Shown in pieces: positions 8,265 through 16,303 of a stretch of DNA of 55,829 nucleotides. How positions within the stretch are numbered: the stretch's first letter is position 1; each line of letters starts with the position of its first letter. The notes under the pieces were generated by a model. It had not been told where the DNA came from. It made no database searches and was given only the letters and a program-made list of their open reading frames with translations. The stretch comes from Aurantimonas marina (lineage in GTDB: Bacteria; Pseudomonadota; Alphaproteobacteria; Rhizobiales; Rhizobiaceae): NCBI RefSeq assembly GCF_017183135.1, contig NZ_JADDXW010000019.1, positions 1 through 55,829 of the forward strand. The letters run 5' to 3'. The position numbers and the translations under genes are program-made.

Positions 8265-9053
8265 TCACTTCACCGAAACGGAGGTCGCCTGCAGCGTCAG
8301 CGATCCGACCTTGGTCGGGATGCGGGCATAGACCGGCACGAAAAGATCCTTGCGCGCGATCGGCGCGAACCAGATCTGGATCGTCTGCTTCGCCAGATAG
8401 GTCAGGCCCTTCGACGATGCATCATAGCCGCTGACCGGTCGGATCTTGACGTTGCAGACCGTCGCCGGGCCCGAATAGCCGGGCATCGAATATTGCTGCG
8501 TTCCGGCGGGCGAAAGCCGCAGGTCGAGCCGCGACCAGCCATCGTAGAAGGGCAGAGTGCGTCTGCACACCGAGGCGGCGTCGGTCGTCTTGATCATCAG
8601 GCCGCTCAAGGGGTCGACGACGGCGGCGAGTTGCGATCGCTTCACCGGCACGTAGCTCGGCTTCGGCTTGTCGCGCTTCGGGCTGACGCTCGCCGCGGTG
8701 ACGCGTCCGCCACTGAAGGCGACCTCGCTTTTCCAGCGCTTGTCGTCGCTCGCATAGTCAAGTCCGTAGCTGTCGGGGGAAAGGCTCTTGCCGGTCATGC
8801 GGCCGGAGACCCGGCTCGTGCCGGCCGTGTCGGAGACGAGACTGCCGAGGCCGGCGGAAGAAAGGGTGCCCTTGACCGAAAAACGGCTGCCGTCGATCAC
8901 CGTGTCGAAGGACGCCTTGCCGATCTTAAGGCCGATGACCGCCATGCCGTATTGCGTCGTTACCGTCTGGCGATGGGTGGTGGCATCGGCCGGGCCGATC
9001 GCATGGGCCGAGGCCAACATCGCGACGCCGAGAAAAAGCTGTTTGGGTGTCAT
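8265..9053 (-). CDS. Secreted DUF3108 protein
   Basis: A 262-aa protein starting at the ATG at 9053 (AAGGCAAACCG upstream). A signal peptide of about 25 residues (QLFLGVAMLASAHA...ADA) leads into a beta-rich domain with the DUF3108 pattern: YGMAVIGLKIGKASFD, DYASDDKRWKSEVAF, DPLSGLM, PFYDGWSRLDLRL and the closing PTKVGSLTLQATSV. Such proteins are periplasmic and of unknown function. The frame stays open upstream through the repeat at 9231-9282, but this is repeat DNA, not protein. The adjacent rpmB is divergent, an arrangement I recall from related genomes. Confidence 0.85.
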   Translation of the reverse strand: MTPKQLFLGVAMLASAHAIGPADATTHRQTVTTQYGMAVIGLKIGKASFDTVIDGSRFSVKGTLSSAGLGSLVSDTAGTSRVSGRMTGKSLSPDSYGLDYASDDKRWKSEVAFSGGRVTAASVSPKRDKPKPSYVPVKRSQLAAVVDPLSGLMIKTTDAASVCRRTLPFYDGWSRLDLRLSPAGTQQYSMPGYSGPATVCNVKIRPVSGYDASSKGLTYLAKQTIQIWFAPIARKDLFVPVYARIPTKVGSLTLQATSVSVK

Positions 9054-9154
9054 CGGTTTGCCTTCAAGGCTAAGAAAATTCGTTGACGCAGCCGTGGCGG
9101 CACGATCGGCGCGCTTTTGTGGCAAGGCACGGCAATCCCGCAAAGTCGTAACGG

Positions 9155-9183
9155 CTTGACGCATTCCTTTGCGCGGCCTATAG
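9155..9183 (+). promoter_or_regulatory. Sigma-70 promoter for rpmB
   Basis: CTTGAC (9155-9160), a 17-nt spacer, then CTATAG (9178-9183). This is almost exactly the alphaproteobacterial housekeeping consensus CTTGAC-N17-CTATAT. It points toward rpmB, which starts at 9385. Transcription starting near 9190 would carry the whole of repeat copy B in the 5' leader. Confidence 0.75.
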
Positions 9184-9230
9184 AGCCGGTCGAATTTCTG
9201 GTCTTGCCCGACAGCGATGATCGCGCCGTT

Positions 9231-9335
9231 TAGAGCATCGGACCAAAAAGTGGAATCCGGTTTTTGGGTCATTCCGATGCTCAATCAAAGTGGTAGAGCG
9301 TCCTTTGTGCGTCCTGATGGACGCACGGCGCTCTA
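9231..9335 (-). repeat. Rhizobial intergenic palindromic repeat, copy B (inverted)
   Basis: Reverse-orientation copy of the element at 5791-5893. Module 2 is at 9231-9282 (GAGCATCGGACC ... TTCCGATGCTC) and module 1 at 9294-9335 (TAGAGCGTCC ... GGCGCTCTA). Both palindromes are intact. It lies between the rpmB promoter and rpmB, so it should be transcribed as two consecutive hairpins. Confidence 0.85.
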
Positions 9336-9384
9336 GCGGCGGCGCGCCCGGATCGGGTGTTACGTTAATCTGAAAGGTGATCCG

Positions 9385-9681
9385 ATGTCACGCACCTGCG
9401 AACTCACTGGCAAGGCTGTCCAGTCGGGCAACAATGTCAGTCACGCGAACAACAGGACGCGTCGCAAGTTCCTGCCGAATCTGTGCAACGTCACGCTGAT
9501 TTCCGATTCGCTCGGACAGCGCTATCGTTTGCGCGTTTCGGCCTACGCGCTGCGCTCGGTCGAGCATCGTGGCGGCCTCGACGCCTTCCTGCTCAAGGCG
9601 GATGCCGCCGAGCTGTCGCAGCGTGCCCGCCTGCTCAAGCGTCAGATCGCCAAGAAGGCGACCGAAGCCGCGGCCAGCTGA
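9385..9681 (+). CDS. rpmB: 50S ribosomal protein L28
   Basis: Ribosomal protein L28, 98 aa, a component of the large subunit. It opens with [26 protein letters not shown], the classic L28 start with the one Cys typical of alphaproteobacteria, and continues with RKFLPNLC and [22 protein letters not shown]. The C-terminal helix is Lys/Ala rich ([12 protein letters not shown]). The ATG at 9385 follows GAAAGGTG. A consensus promoter lies 200 nt upstream. Confidence 0.98.
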   Translation: MSRTCELTGKAVQSGNNVSHANNRTRRKFLPNLCNVTLISDSLGQRYRLRVSAYALRSVEHRGGLDAFLLKADAAELSQRARLLKRQIAKKATEAAAS

Positions 9682-9689
9682 GGCTGTTG

Positions 9690-9709
9690 CCGGCCGCGCA
9701 GGCGGCCGG
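9690..9709 (+). terminator. GC-rich hairpin after rpmB
   Basis: Perfect 8-bp palindromic arms, CCGGCCGC and GCGGCCGG, with a GCAG loop starting 8 nt after the rpmB stop. No T-run follows, so it may be an attenuating or mRNA-stabilising hairpin rather than a full terminator. Confidence 0.4.
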
Positions 9710-9754
9710 GCCACGCAATATCCCCTTGTCGGTCGCGGATTCGCGCCCGGCACG

Positions 9755-9783
9755 CTGGTTCCATTACCCAGGTTAAAAAAATG
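9755..9783 (+). promoter_or_regulatory. preQ1-I-like riboswitch overlapping the transporter start codon
   Basis: Directly before the YhhQ-type gene lies CTGG-TTCCATTAC-CCAG followed by GTT and a run of A. P1 would be CTGG (9755-9758) with CCAG (9768-9771). The loop CATT (9762-9765) can pair with AATG (9780-9783), which contains the start ATG. The GGTTC, ACCC and A-rich tail are the conserved parts of preQ1-I aptamers, and this gene family is a known preQ1 regulon member. The loop is about 3 nt shorter than in the aptamers I know, and the usual CUAG tail is replaced by the start codon. The only Shine-Dalgarno candidate (AGG, 9770-9772) lies in P1, so control of initiation is plausible. Confidence 0.45.
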
Positions 9784-10464
9784 AAATCCATGCGCATCTA
9801 TCTTCTGCCCGTCGCGGCGATGACGACGATCGTCCTCGCCGCGAATGTCGCCGTGCAGTTTCCGCTCTTCGTCCAGCTCGGTTCGCTACAGCTCGCGGAC
9901 ATTCTGACCTGGGGCGCCTTCGTCTATCCCTTCGCCTTCCTGGTTACCGATCTCACCAACCGGCGCTACGGCCCGCGGGTGGCGCGGCGCGCCGTCTATG
10001 CGGGCTTCGCCATGGCGGTGCTATGCTCGATCGTGGTGCCGCCGCTGCTGTTCGATCTCGGCCTGCTCGGCTACGCCACGGCGGCCGAGCGCCTGTTCCG
10101 CATCGCCATCGCTTCGGGCACGGCGTTCCTGGCGGCCCAGCTTCTCGACATCGCCGTCTTCAACCGGCTGCGGCAGGCAAGCTGGTGGCGGGCGCCCGCG
10201 GCCTCGTCGGTCTCGGGATCGGTGCTCGATACCTTCGTGTTCTTCACCGTGGCCTTTGCGCCGATGTTCTTGTTGCTTGGGCCGAATGAGCCCTTCGCGC
10301 TAGAAATCGCCCCGCTTCTCGGCGTTTTCGTCGTGGAAGCCCCTCGCTGGGTGTCCTGGGGGCTCGGCGATCTGTCGGTCAAGCTTCTGATCGCCGTCTT
10401 CGCGCTGGTGCCCTACCGGATCATCATGCAGCAATTTATGCCCTATCGGGCCGCGCGGGCCTGA
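9781..10464 (+). CDS. VUT-family queuosine precursor transporter (YhhQ-like)
   Basis: A 227-aa inner-membrane protein with about six helices, of the vitamin-uptake-like VUT family. YhhQ members import preQ0/preQ1 for queuosine tRNA modification. Family features include an early helix followed by LADILTWGAFVYPFAFLVTDLTNRRYG, where the (T/D)L(T/L)N(R/E)xYG motif is diagnostic, then SGTAFLAAQLLDIAVFNRLR and the SSVSGSVLDTFVFF helix. The gene starts at the first ATG after a preQ1-I-like element, which supports a queuosine role. Queuosine biosynthesis genes are not in this window. Confidence 0.87.
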   Translation: MKSMRIYLLPVAAMTTIVLAANVAVQFPLFVQLGSLQLADILTWGAFVYPFAFLVTDLTNRRYGPRVARRAVYAGFAMAVLCSIVVPPLLFDLGLLGYATAAERLFRIAIASGTAFLAAQLLDIAVFNRLRQASWWRAPAASSVSGSVLDTFVFFTVAFAPMFLLLGPNEPFALEIAPLLGVFVVEAPRWVSWGLGDLSVKLLIAVFALVPYRIIMQQFMPYRAARA

Positions 10465-10488
10465 GGACTGCCGGACGAGCGCGGCTGA

Positions 10489-11520
10489 TCAGTTGATCGG
10501 CGCGGGCCGGTCGGCAAGACGGAACTCCAAGAGCAGATTGCGCTGGAAGATCGAGCCATTGTCGTCGGAGACGAGGGTCAGCCTTGTACCGCCCTCGGCG
10601 TCGATCCAGACGTCCAGCCCCTCCATATTGTCGATCTCGTTCGACAGATCGGCTTCCATGATCACCGGACCGTCGACGAGCGCGCCCGGCCGGATGCTCG
10701 TTCCGGCGATCCGGCGGATACGGATGCCGAGGCCACCCAGGAAGCCTTGGTAGCGCCGCTCCAGCAGCAGAAGGTCGCCGCCCGGCAGGAAGGCGCCGTC
10801 GGAGGCATCCCAGTCGGCGTCCTTGCGGATTTTGAAGACGCCGTTCCGAGCACCGTCGAAGATCGCGGCGAAGAGATTGCCGTGGGTATCGATCGACCGC
10901 TCCGCGATCGCGATCCGCGCGCCGGCGAGCGGGCTTGTTGCAGGGGCGGTGGCAATAGTCTCGATGCCGCGATTGGTCCTGAGTTCATGCCGGGGGAGGG
11001 GCAGGGGGATTTCGCGGGCCGCCTCGCCGAAGGGGGCGCGCGGATTTTCATAGACATAGATCCGGTGATCGCGCTCGAAGCCGACGAACACGCGGTCGCC
11101 GTCGATGGACAGCGATTCGGCGTCGGCGGCGATCTTGCCGCGCATCGGCTGGCCGTCGGGACCGAGAAGCGGCGCAATCACGGCATCGCCAAAGCCTGTA
11201 GGCCGTCCGGCGGCGTCCCGCTCGATGCGGCCGGCGAACCAGTTGCCGGTGTCGGTGACCGACAGAAACCGCTCTCCGCCGCCCTGGAGGCGGATCGCCG
11301 AGACGCCCTTGAGGCGGCCGTCACGCGACCAGAACTCAAACCCGCCGACGAAATCGAGATCGCCGTAACGACCGGAGGCGGAATCCTTGCCGAAGCGGGC
11401 GATCGGCTTCGACGAAACGTCGATCGATTCGGCCGCCGTCGCCAGGCCGGACGTCGACAGCGCCGCGAGCAGGACAAGCGAGGCGAGAACCCGCCCCCTG
11501 CCTTGCGACCGAGCCGTCAA
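10489..11520 (-). CDS. Secreted phytase-like (esterase-like) domain protein
   Basis: A 343-aa protein with a signal peptide (hydrophobic residues about 12-26, cleavage near ATAAE) and a single esterase-like phytase domain. Recognisable blocks are [71 protein letters not shown] and the late [10 protein letters not shown]. The Asp/Glu-rich repeats suggest a beta-propeller. Despite the family name the substrate is unproven. The ATG overlaps the cobT stop by 4 nt (ATGA), so it is coupled to the cobalamin operon, although no role in B12 synthesis is known. Confidence 0.82.
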   Translation of the reverse strand: MTARSQGRGRVLASLVLLAALSTSGLATAAESIDVSSKPIARFGKDSASGRYGDLDFVGGFEFWSRDGRLKGVSAIRLQGGGERFLSVTDTGNWFAGRIERDAAGRPTGFGDAVIAPLLGPDGQPMRGKIAADAESLSIDGDRVFVGFERDHRIYVYENPRAPFGEAAREIPLPLPRHELRTNRGIETIATAPATSPLAGARIAIAERSIDTHGNLFAAIFDGARNGVFKIRKDADWDASDGAFLPGGDLLLLERRYQGFLGGLGIRIRRIAGTSIRPGALVDGPVIMEADLSNEIDNMEGLDVWIDAEGGTRLTLVSDDNGSIFQRNLLLEFRLADRPAPIN

Positions 11521-13427
11521 CGCCGTCCGCCGGCCGCGACCTTGCGGCGTAGGGGCTGGCGCCCTCGGCTTTCTTCCTCAAAGAGATCGGCGAGCTGCTC
11601 GGTCATCGCGCCGGCCAGTTCCTCGGCGTCGACGATGGTCACGGCGCGGCGATAGTAGCGGGTGACGTCGTGGCCGATTCCGATGGCAAGCAACTCGACC
11701 GGCGAGCGCGTCTCGATCTGCTCGATCACCGCGCGCAGATGCCGCTCCAGATAATTGCCGGGATTGACCGAGAGGGTGGAATCGTCGACCGGCGCGCCAT
11801 CCGAGATCATCATCAGGATGCGCCGCTGTTCGGGCCGGGCGAGGAGACGGTTATGCGCCCAGATCAGCGCCTCGCCGTCGATATTCTCCTTAAGCAGCCC
11901 CTCGCGCATCATCAGACCGAGATTGCGCCGCGCCCGGCGCCAGGGCGAATCGGCGGATTTGTAGATGATGTGCCTGAGGTCGTTCAGGCGACCGGGTTTG
12001 GCCGGCTTGCCCGCCTTCAGCCACGCCTCGCGCGATTGGCCGCCCTTCCAGGCGCGGGTGGTGAAACCGAGCACCTCGACCTTGACGCCGCACCGCTCCA
12101 GCGTGCGGGCGAGAATGTCGGCGCAGGTCGCCGCGACGGTGATCGGCCGGCCGCGCATCGAACCGGAATTGTCGATCAGCAGCGTGACGATCGTGTCGCG
12201 GAAGTCGGTGTCGCGCTCCATCTTGTAGGAGAGCGGCTGCATCGGGTCGATGACCAGACGGTGCAGTCTGGCGCTGTCGAGATAGCCTTCCTCGAGATCG
12301 AAATCCCAGGACCGGTTCTGCTGCGCCATCAGGCGGCGCTGCAGGCGATTGGCGAGCCGCCCGACGACGCCCTGGAGCGCCGCGAGCTGCTTGTCGAGAA
12401 ACGAGCGCAACCGGTCGAGCTCGGCCTCGTCGCACAGCTCCTCGGCGCCGATGATTTCGTCAAAGGCCTGGGAGAATACCTTGTAGTCGGCGGCGAGGCT
12501 GACATTGTTCAGCGGCTGGTTCGGCCGCCGCGAATCGCCCGGGGTCTCGGCGTCCTGGCTGTCGTCATCGATCTGATCCTCGGCGCTGACTTCCGAAGAC
12601 TCGGCCTCCGCCGCGTCCTGGTTCTCGCCCTCGGTCTCGCTTTCCTGCGACTCCGCCTCGTCGGTGCCGCTTTCCTTTTCCGAGCCGCCGTCCTCGGAAT
12701 CGCGGGTCTGGTTGTCGCCCTGCTCCTCGTCCTCGTCGCTTTCCTCGCTCTCGTTCTCGTCGCCGAGCTTTTCGGCCATCTCCAGCGAGACGAGCATGTC
12801 GCGCATGGCCCGGGCGAAATCCTCCTGGTCGCCGACCGTCTGCGACAGCCGGTCGAATTTCTCACCGGCCTTGCCGTCGACGAAGTCGCGCCAGACATCG
12901 ACCAGCGCCCGCGCGCTCTCGGGCACCGGCCGGCCGGTCAGCTTCTCGCGCACCATCAGCGCGACCGCATCCTCGATCGGCGCCTCGGCGCGGTCGGTCA
13001 CGTCGGTGAGGTTGGAGCGGAAATACTTGTCCTCCAGCATCGCGGCAAGATTGTCGCCGACGCCCTGCATGGCGTTGGCGCCGATCGCCTCGCAGCGGGC
13101 CTGCTCGACGGCGTCGTAAACGGCCCGCGCCGCCTTGCCCTCCGGCGCCAGGCTGGTGTGAAGACGCGCATCGTGCCGCGCCTTGCGCAGCGCCATCGCG
13201 TCGGCAAGGCCGCGGGTGACAGCAAGGTCGTTCCGGGTCGCGCGCTTCGGCAGTTCGGGCAGCCGTGCCCGTGCGCCGGACAGGCCCGGCCGCTCGGAGG
13301 CGTAGGTGACCTCGAGCTCGGGATCGCCGGCAATGGCGCGCAGGCATCCGGAGACCGCGCGCCGGAACGGCTCCCGGTCGACGGGCTTGTGCGATGCGGG
13401 ACGCTGGTTGTCGCCGATGCGGGCCAT
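11517..13427 (-). CDS. cobT: Aerobic cobaltochelatase subunit CobT
   Basis: With CobS forms the AAA+ motor that drives CobN to insert cobalt into hydrogenobyrinic acid a,c-diamide in aerobic B12 synthesis. The protein is 636 aa. A helical N-terminal region (1-220) leads to a very acidic Glu/Asp/Ser linker (222-297), then a VWA domain whose MIDAS motif is D419-N-S421-G-S423, followed by TRAWKGG and [12 protein letters not shown]. The ATG at 13427 is 3 nt after the hicB stop. The first 67 nt of the coding start, plus one base, are duplicated exactly upstream of hicA, so the original junction with cobS has been displaced by 611 nt while cobT itself is complete. Confidence 0.96.
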   Translation of the reverse strand: MARIGDNQRPASHKPVDREPFRRAVSGCLRAIAGDPELEVTYASERPGLSGARARLPELPKRATRNDLAVTRGLADAMALRKARHDARLHTSLAPEGKAARAVYDAVEQARCEAIGANAMQGVGDNLAAMLEDKYFRSNLTDVTDRAEAPIEDAVALMVREKLTGRPVPESARALVDVWRDFVDGKAGEKFDRLSQTVGDQEDFARAMRDMLVSLEMAEKLGDENESEESDEDEEQGDNQTRDSEDGGSEKESGTDEAESQESETEGENQDAAEAESSEVSAEDQIDDDSQDAETPGDSRRPNQPLNNVSLAADYKVFSQAFDEIIGAEELCDEAELDRLRSFLDKQLAALQGVVGRLANRLQRRLMAQQNRSWDFDLEEGYLDSARLHRLVIDPMQPLSYKMERDTDFRDTIVTLLIDNSGSMRGRPITVAATCADILARTLERCGVKVEVLGFTTRAWKGGQSREAWLKAGKPAKPGRLNDLRHIIYKSADSPWRRARRNLGLMMREGLLKENIDGEALIWAHNRLLARPEQRRILMMISDGAPVDDSTLSVNPGNYLERHLRAVIEQIETRSPVELLAIGIGHDVTRYYRRAVTIVDAEELAGAMTEQLADLFEEESRGRQPLRRKVAAGGRR

Positions 13428-13428
13428 G
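13362..13428 (-). repeat. Direct repeat, copy 1: 5' end of functional cobT
   Basis: 67 nt identical to 13973-14039, ending one base before the cobT ATG and covering its first 22 codons (reading [11 protein letters not shown] ... EPFR). Together with copy 2 it brackets hicAB. Beyond the identity, similarity resumes after a 14-nt gap for about 13 nt (copy 1 has 14 nt that copy 2 lacks). Confidence 0.95.
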
Positions 13429-13430
13429 AT

Positions 13431-13694
13431 CTACTCGGCGGCTTCGAGCGCCCGCCGGGATGGAGCGGGGATATCCTCTCCGTCGGCGAGAGCGCCTTCG
13501 ATCCAGCACAACGCGGCGGATCTCACGTCCAAGATCGCTTCCATTTCAGTCTCGCCGTCGCCCATGCAGCCCGGCAAATCGGGGATCGTTGCAAGAAATC
13601 CGCCGCCATCATCCTCGGAAAGCGGTGTTACCGTGACCGTATAGGCCTCCGGTCGAAACGCCGTGCCGTCAGCATGTTTGAAATTGGCCATCAT
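13431..13694 (-). CDS. hicB: HicB-family antitoxin
   Basis: An 87-aa antitoxin of the HicB fold that would neutralise HicA and autorepress the operon. The partial RNase-H-like fold is recognisable in YTVTVTPLSEDDGGGFLATIPDLPGCMGDGET, followed by a helix with SAALCWIEGALADGEDIP. There is no C-terminal DNA-binding extension, so it is a short-form HicB. The ATG at 13694 overlaps the hicA stop (TGATG), implying coupled translation. The stop is 3 nt before the cobT ATG, so cobT translation is now coupled to the antitoxin gene. Confidence 0.88.
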   Translation of the reverse strand: MMANFKHADGTAFRPEAYTVTVTPLSEDDGGGFLATIPDLPGCMGDGETEMEAILDVRSAALCWIEGALADGEDIPAPSRRALEAAE

Positions 13695-13936
13695 CACAAC
13701 TCGGTGTCTGGGTTCTGAAGGTAACGTACCAATTGGCGAATATAGTGCGGCTTGATCGGCTTGTGCGCGGGCACTGTCAGCCGGTCCCGCTTCCCATCCA
13801 TCTTGACGTAAAAGTGCGACCCACCACCCGGTGGCGCCGCAAACTTCGCGCCGGCTTCGCCACAGGCCTTCTCCACATCACGAATGTGCCAGTCGCCTTT
13901 GGGATTGGCACGCATTTTCTCAATGGTTTTTCCCAT
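13694..13936 (-). CDS. hicA: HicA-family mRNA interferase toxin
   Basis: An 80-aa toxin of the HicA family, small double-stranded-RNA-binding-fold proteins that cleave mRNA during translation. It reads KTIEKMRANPKGDWHIRDVEKACGEAG at the start, the catalytic His in GGGSHFYV and the family ending LTVPAHKPIKPHYIRQLVRYL. It is complete and shows no inactivating change. It lies between cobS and cobT, and the ATG at 13936 has only a weak ribosome binding site. It is preceded, 9 nt upstream, by the stop of a 30-codon cobT-like leader frame. The toxin precedes the antitoxin, the usual hicAB order. Confidence 0.9.
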   Translation of the reverse strand: MGKTIEKMRANPKGDWHIRDVEKACGEAGAKFAAPPGGGSHFYVKMDGKRDRLTVPAHKPIKPHYIRQLVRYLQNPDTEL

Positions 13937-13945
13937 CAGCCCAAA

Positions 13946-14038
13946 CTATTCGGCGTTCCGGCGCGCAGGTGTCCGGAACGGCTCCCGGTCGACGGGCTTG
14001 TGCGATGCGGGACGCTGGTTGTCGCCGATGCGGGCCAT
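13946..14038 (-). pseudogene. Truncated duplicate of the cobT 5' end (30-codon leader frame)
   Basis: The ATG at 14038 lies 9 nt after the cobS stop, where cobT would be expected to start. It encodes the first 22 residues of CobT exactly ([11 protein letters not shown] ... EPFR), then TPARRNAE and a TAG stop. The divergence comes from loss of 14 nt and a few substitutions. It probably marks the original cobS-cobT junction. Because it ends 9 nt before hicA, ribosomes finishing this leader could re-initiate on hicA. Confidence 0.75.
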
Positions 14039-14039
14039 G
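13973..14039 (-). repeat. Direct repeat, copy 2: relic of cobT start next to cobS
   Basis: 67 nt identical to 13362-13428. The 544 nt between the copies (13429-13972) contain exactly the hicAB cassette and its short flanks. Confidence 0.95.
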
Positions 14040-14047
14040 GCCGCCCT

Positions 14048-15034
14048 TCAGTCCAACACGATATTCGCCGCGCTCTCCGGCAATTCCTCGCCGAAGGCGC
14101 GCTGGTAGAACTCCGCGACAAGCGCGCGTTCCAGATCGTCGCATTTGTTGAGGAAGGTCAGCCGGAAGGCGAAGCCAAGGTCGCCGAAAATCTCGGCGTT
14201 CTCGGCCCAGGTGATAACCGTGCGCGGGCTCATCACCGTGGACAGATCGCCATTGACGAAGGCCGAGCGGGTGAGGTCGGCGACGCGCACCATCTTGGAG
14301 ACCGTCTCGCGGCCCTCCTTCGAATCGTAACTTTTCGCCTTCGAGACGACGATGCCGACCTCGTTGTCGTGCGGCAGATAGTTCAGCGTCGTGACGATCG
14401 ACCAGCGGTCCATCTGCGCCTGGTTGATCTGCTGGGTGCCATGATAGAGCCCGGTCGTGTCGCCGAGGCCGACCGTGTTGGCGGTGGCGAACAGCCGGAA
14501 GGCGGGATGCGGGCGCACCACGCGGCTTTGATCGAGCAGCGTCAGACGGCCGGAGGATTCCAGCACGCGCTGGATGACGAACATCACGTCCGGCCGGCCG
14601 GCGTCGTATTCGTCGAAGACCAGCGCGACATTGTGCTGATAGGCCCAGGGCAGGATGCCGTCGCGAAACTCGGTGACCTGCATGCCGTCCCGCACGACGA
14701 TCGCGTCCTTGCCGACCAGATCGATGCGGCTGACATGGCTGTCGAGATTGACTCGCACGCAGGGCCAGTTGAGCCGCGCGGCCACCTGTTCGATATGGGT
14801 CGACTTGCCGGTGCCGTGATAGCCCGACACCATGACGCGGCGGTTCTTGGCGAAGCCCGCCAGGATCGCCAGCGTCGTCGGCTGGTCGAAAATGTAATCG
14901 GGGTCCAACTCGGGAACGTGGAGGTCGCTCTTCGAATAGGCCGGGACGGTCAGGTCGCTTTCGAAACCGAAGGTTTCGCGGACGGAGATCGTGGTGTCCG
15001 GCAGGCCGGCCACTTCCTGTTCCGCTGCACTCAT
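14048..15034 (-). CDS. cobS: Aerobic cobaltochelatase subunit CobS
   Basis: AAA+ ATPase of the MoxR type that partners CobT in powering cobalt insertion by CobN. The protein is 328 aa. Walker A is [15 protein letters not shown], Walker B is [11 protein letters not shown], and the sensor region [20 protein letters not shown] is characteristic of CobS, as is the start with [20 protein letters not shown]. Two ATGs follow a strong GGAGG; the second (15034) has the better spacing. It is followed at 9 nt by the duplicated cobT start rather than by cobT itself. Confidence 0.97.
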   Translation of the reverse strand: MSAAEQEVAGLPDTTISVRETFGFESDLTVPAYSKSDLHVPELDPDYIFDQPTTLAILAGFAKNRRVMVSGYHGTGKSTHIEQVAARLNWPCVRVNLDSHVSRIDLVGKDAIVVRDGMQVTEFRDGILPWAYQHNVALVFDEYDAGRPDVMFVIQRVLESSGRLTLLDQSRVVRPHPAFRLFATANTVGLGDTTGLYHGTQQINQAQMDRWSIVTTLNYLPHDNEVGIVVSKAKSYDSKEGRETVSKMVRVADLTRSAFVNGDLSTVMSPRTVITWAENAEIFGDLGFAFRLTFLNKCDDLERALVAEFYQRAFGEELPESAANIVLD

Positions 15035-15200
15035 CATACCTCCAACGGTCCGGCACTCGTTCGGCGGTTCGCCGCGGACCCTGTCAAATCTGCCATACCA
15101 TGCCGCCGGGCGCCGAACGGAATTCCGGTGACAATCGAATACGCTGCCGGCCCTGGCGACCGACGTCACGGCGCAAGCTGCGAGCTCCGCCGCGAATGGC

Positions 15201-15821
15201 CTAGCAAAATCCGGATTGTTTCAAAAGCTTGTAGGCCTGAATCACTTCACGCAACCGATCTTCGGTGCCGCGGTCGCCGCCATTGGCATCGGGATGCAGC
15301 TGCTTGACCAGGTTCTTGTAGCGCGCGCGAATGGCCTCGCCCGACGCCTGCTGACTGAGATCGAGCGTTTTCAACGCCTTTGCCTCGAGGGAACGCACCT
15401 TCGGCCGACGGGCTTCGGGCCGGGGCGGAGCGTCTTCGCCGTTGAAGATATTGAAGGGGTCGCGCGTTCGCCCGTTCCAGCGCCGGGCGCGGGTTGCGGT
15501 CGCCGCCTTTGCGGCGTCGCCGGGCGCCGAGCCGTTGTGGCCCATTTTCCAGGTCGGGCGGTCGCCGGTCAGCGAATCCTTCAAATGGCGCTGAATGTCC
15601 TTGTCGTCGAGACCGGAAAAATAGTTGTAGGACTTGTTGTATTGCCGAACGTGGTCGACGCAGAAATGCAGGTACTGGCCCTCGTGGTCGCGACCCATTG
15701 GCGCCTTGTAGATGCCGGCCTCGTCACAGCCTTCCCACGCGCATTCGGGCGCGCGCGGTTTGTCGGCGGCACGTTTGCCTTTAACGCGGATCGCGTCGAA
15801 ATATTTTGAATCCAGCTTCAT
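15201..15821 (-). CDS. DnaJ-domain protein with C-terminal J domain
   Basis: A 206-aa protein with its J domain at the C-terminus (about 145-204): [35 protein letters not shown], with the HPD tripeptide that stimulates Hsp70 ATPase. The N-terminal part has Cys pairs and an His-rich stretch ([21 protein letters not shown]) that may bind zinc. This architecture next to cobS is common in Rhizobiales. It is a probable DnaK co-chaperone whose client is unknown; a role in assembling the CobS/CobT complex is only suggested by position. It is divergent from bolA. Confidence 0.88.
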   Translation of the reverse strand: MKLDSKYFDAIRVKGKRAADKPRAPECAWEGCDEAGIYKAPMGRDHEGQYLHFCVDHVRQYNKSYNYFSGLDDKDIQRHLKDSLTGDRPTWKMGHNGSAPGDAAKAATATRARRWNGRTRDPFNIFNGEDAPPRPEARRPKVRSLEAKALKTLDLSQQASGEAIRARYKNLVKQLHPDANGGDRGTEDRLREVIQAYKLLKQSGFC

Positions 15822-15964
15822 TGCGGTGGATTATGGTGCCCTACATCCGAACGAACAAGAATTGACAGAACGGAAAAAGCCGGAAACTCAAGGGGTCCGG
15901 CTGTTTCGCGCAAGCTTCGTGCGGCCGATCGGCCACAGAAACAGCTCAGGAGACGAAGACGTCC

Positions 15965-16267
15965 ATGAATATCAAGACCACGATCGAGACGAAGCTGGCC
16001 GACGCATTCGCGCCCGAGACACTGGCGGTTATCGACGAGAGTCATCTCCACGCCGGGCATCACCATGCCGAAAACGGACATGACGCAACCTTCGACGGCT
16101 CCGGGGGCACGCATTTTCGCGTCAGGCTGGTAAGCGCGGCCTTCGCCGGCAAGAGCCGTGTCGAACGCCACCGGGCGATCAATGCAATCTTGAAGAACCA
16201 GCTTGCCTCCGGCGTCCATGCGCTGGCGATCGAGGCCTCGGCGCCTGGCGAGGCGACGCGGCGCTGA
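15965..16267 (+). CDS. bolA: BolA-family protein
   Basis: A 100-aa BolA/IbaG-like protein. These cytoplasmic proteins pair with monothiol glutaredoxins to bind iron-sulfur clusters and influence cell shape and stress responses. The pattern is ETKLADAFAPETLAVIDESHLHAGH, then GTHFRVRLVSAAFAGKSRVERHRAI (the FxG-x-x-RVxRHR signature with its invariant His) and HALAIEA. The spacer rich in His (HAGHHHAENGHD) may add metal affinity. Start at ATG 15965 behind GGAGACGAAG. It is divergent from the dnaJ-like gene. Confidence 0.93.
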   Translation: MNIKTTIETKLADAFAPETLAVIDESHLHAGHHHAENGHDATFDGSGGTHFRVRLVSAAFAGKSRVERHRAINAILKNQLASGVHALAIEASAPGEATRR

Positions 16268-16303
16268 TTCGGTCGCGGTGACGAAAGGCCGCGGCGCTGA
16301 AGA

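Noticed and set aside
9054-9284. Open frame extending the DUF3108 protein upstream by 77 codons
   Set aside because: The extra part translates repeat copy B and the rpmB promoter region; a signal peptide with its own ribosome binding site starts at 9053.
5791-9335. Composite transposon bounded by the inverted repeats
   Set aside because: The bracketed genes are ordinary backbone genes, no transposase is present, no target duplication is visible, and these repeats occur as scattered intergenic elements.
11670-13718. Long plus-strand open frame of 682 codons opposite cobT
   Set aside because: It is the antisense shadow of a GC-rich gene with biased third positions. The CobT frame carries the MIDAS motif and domain structure; the antisense product is compositionally odd and has no domain.
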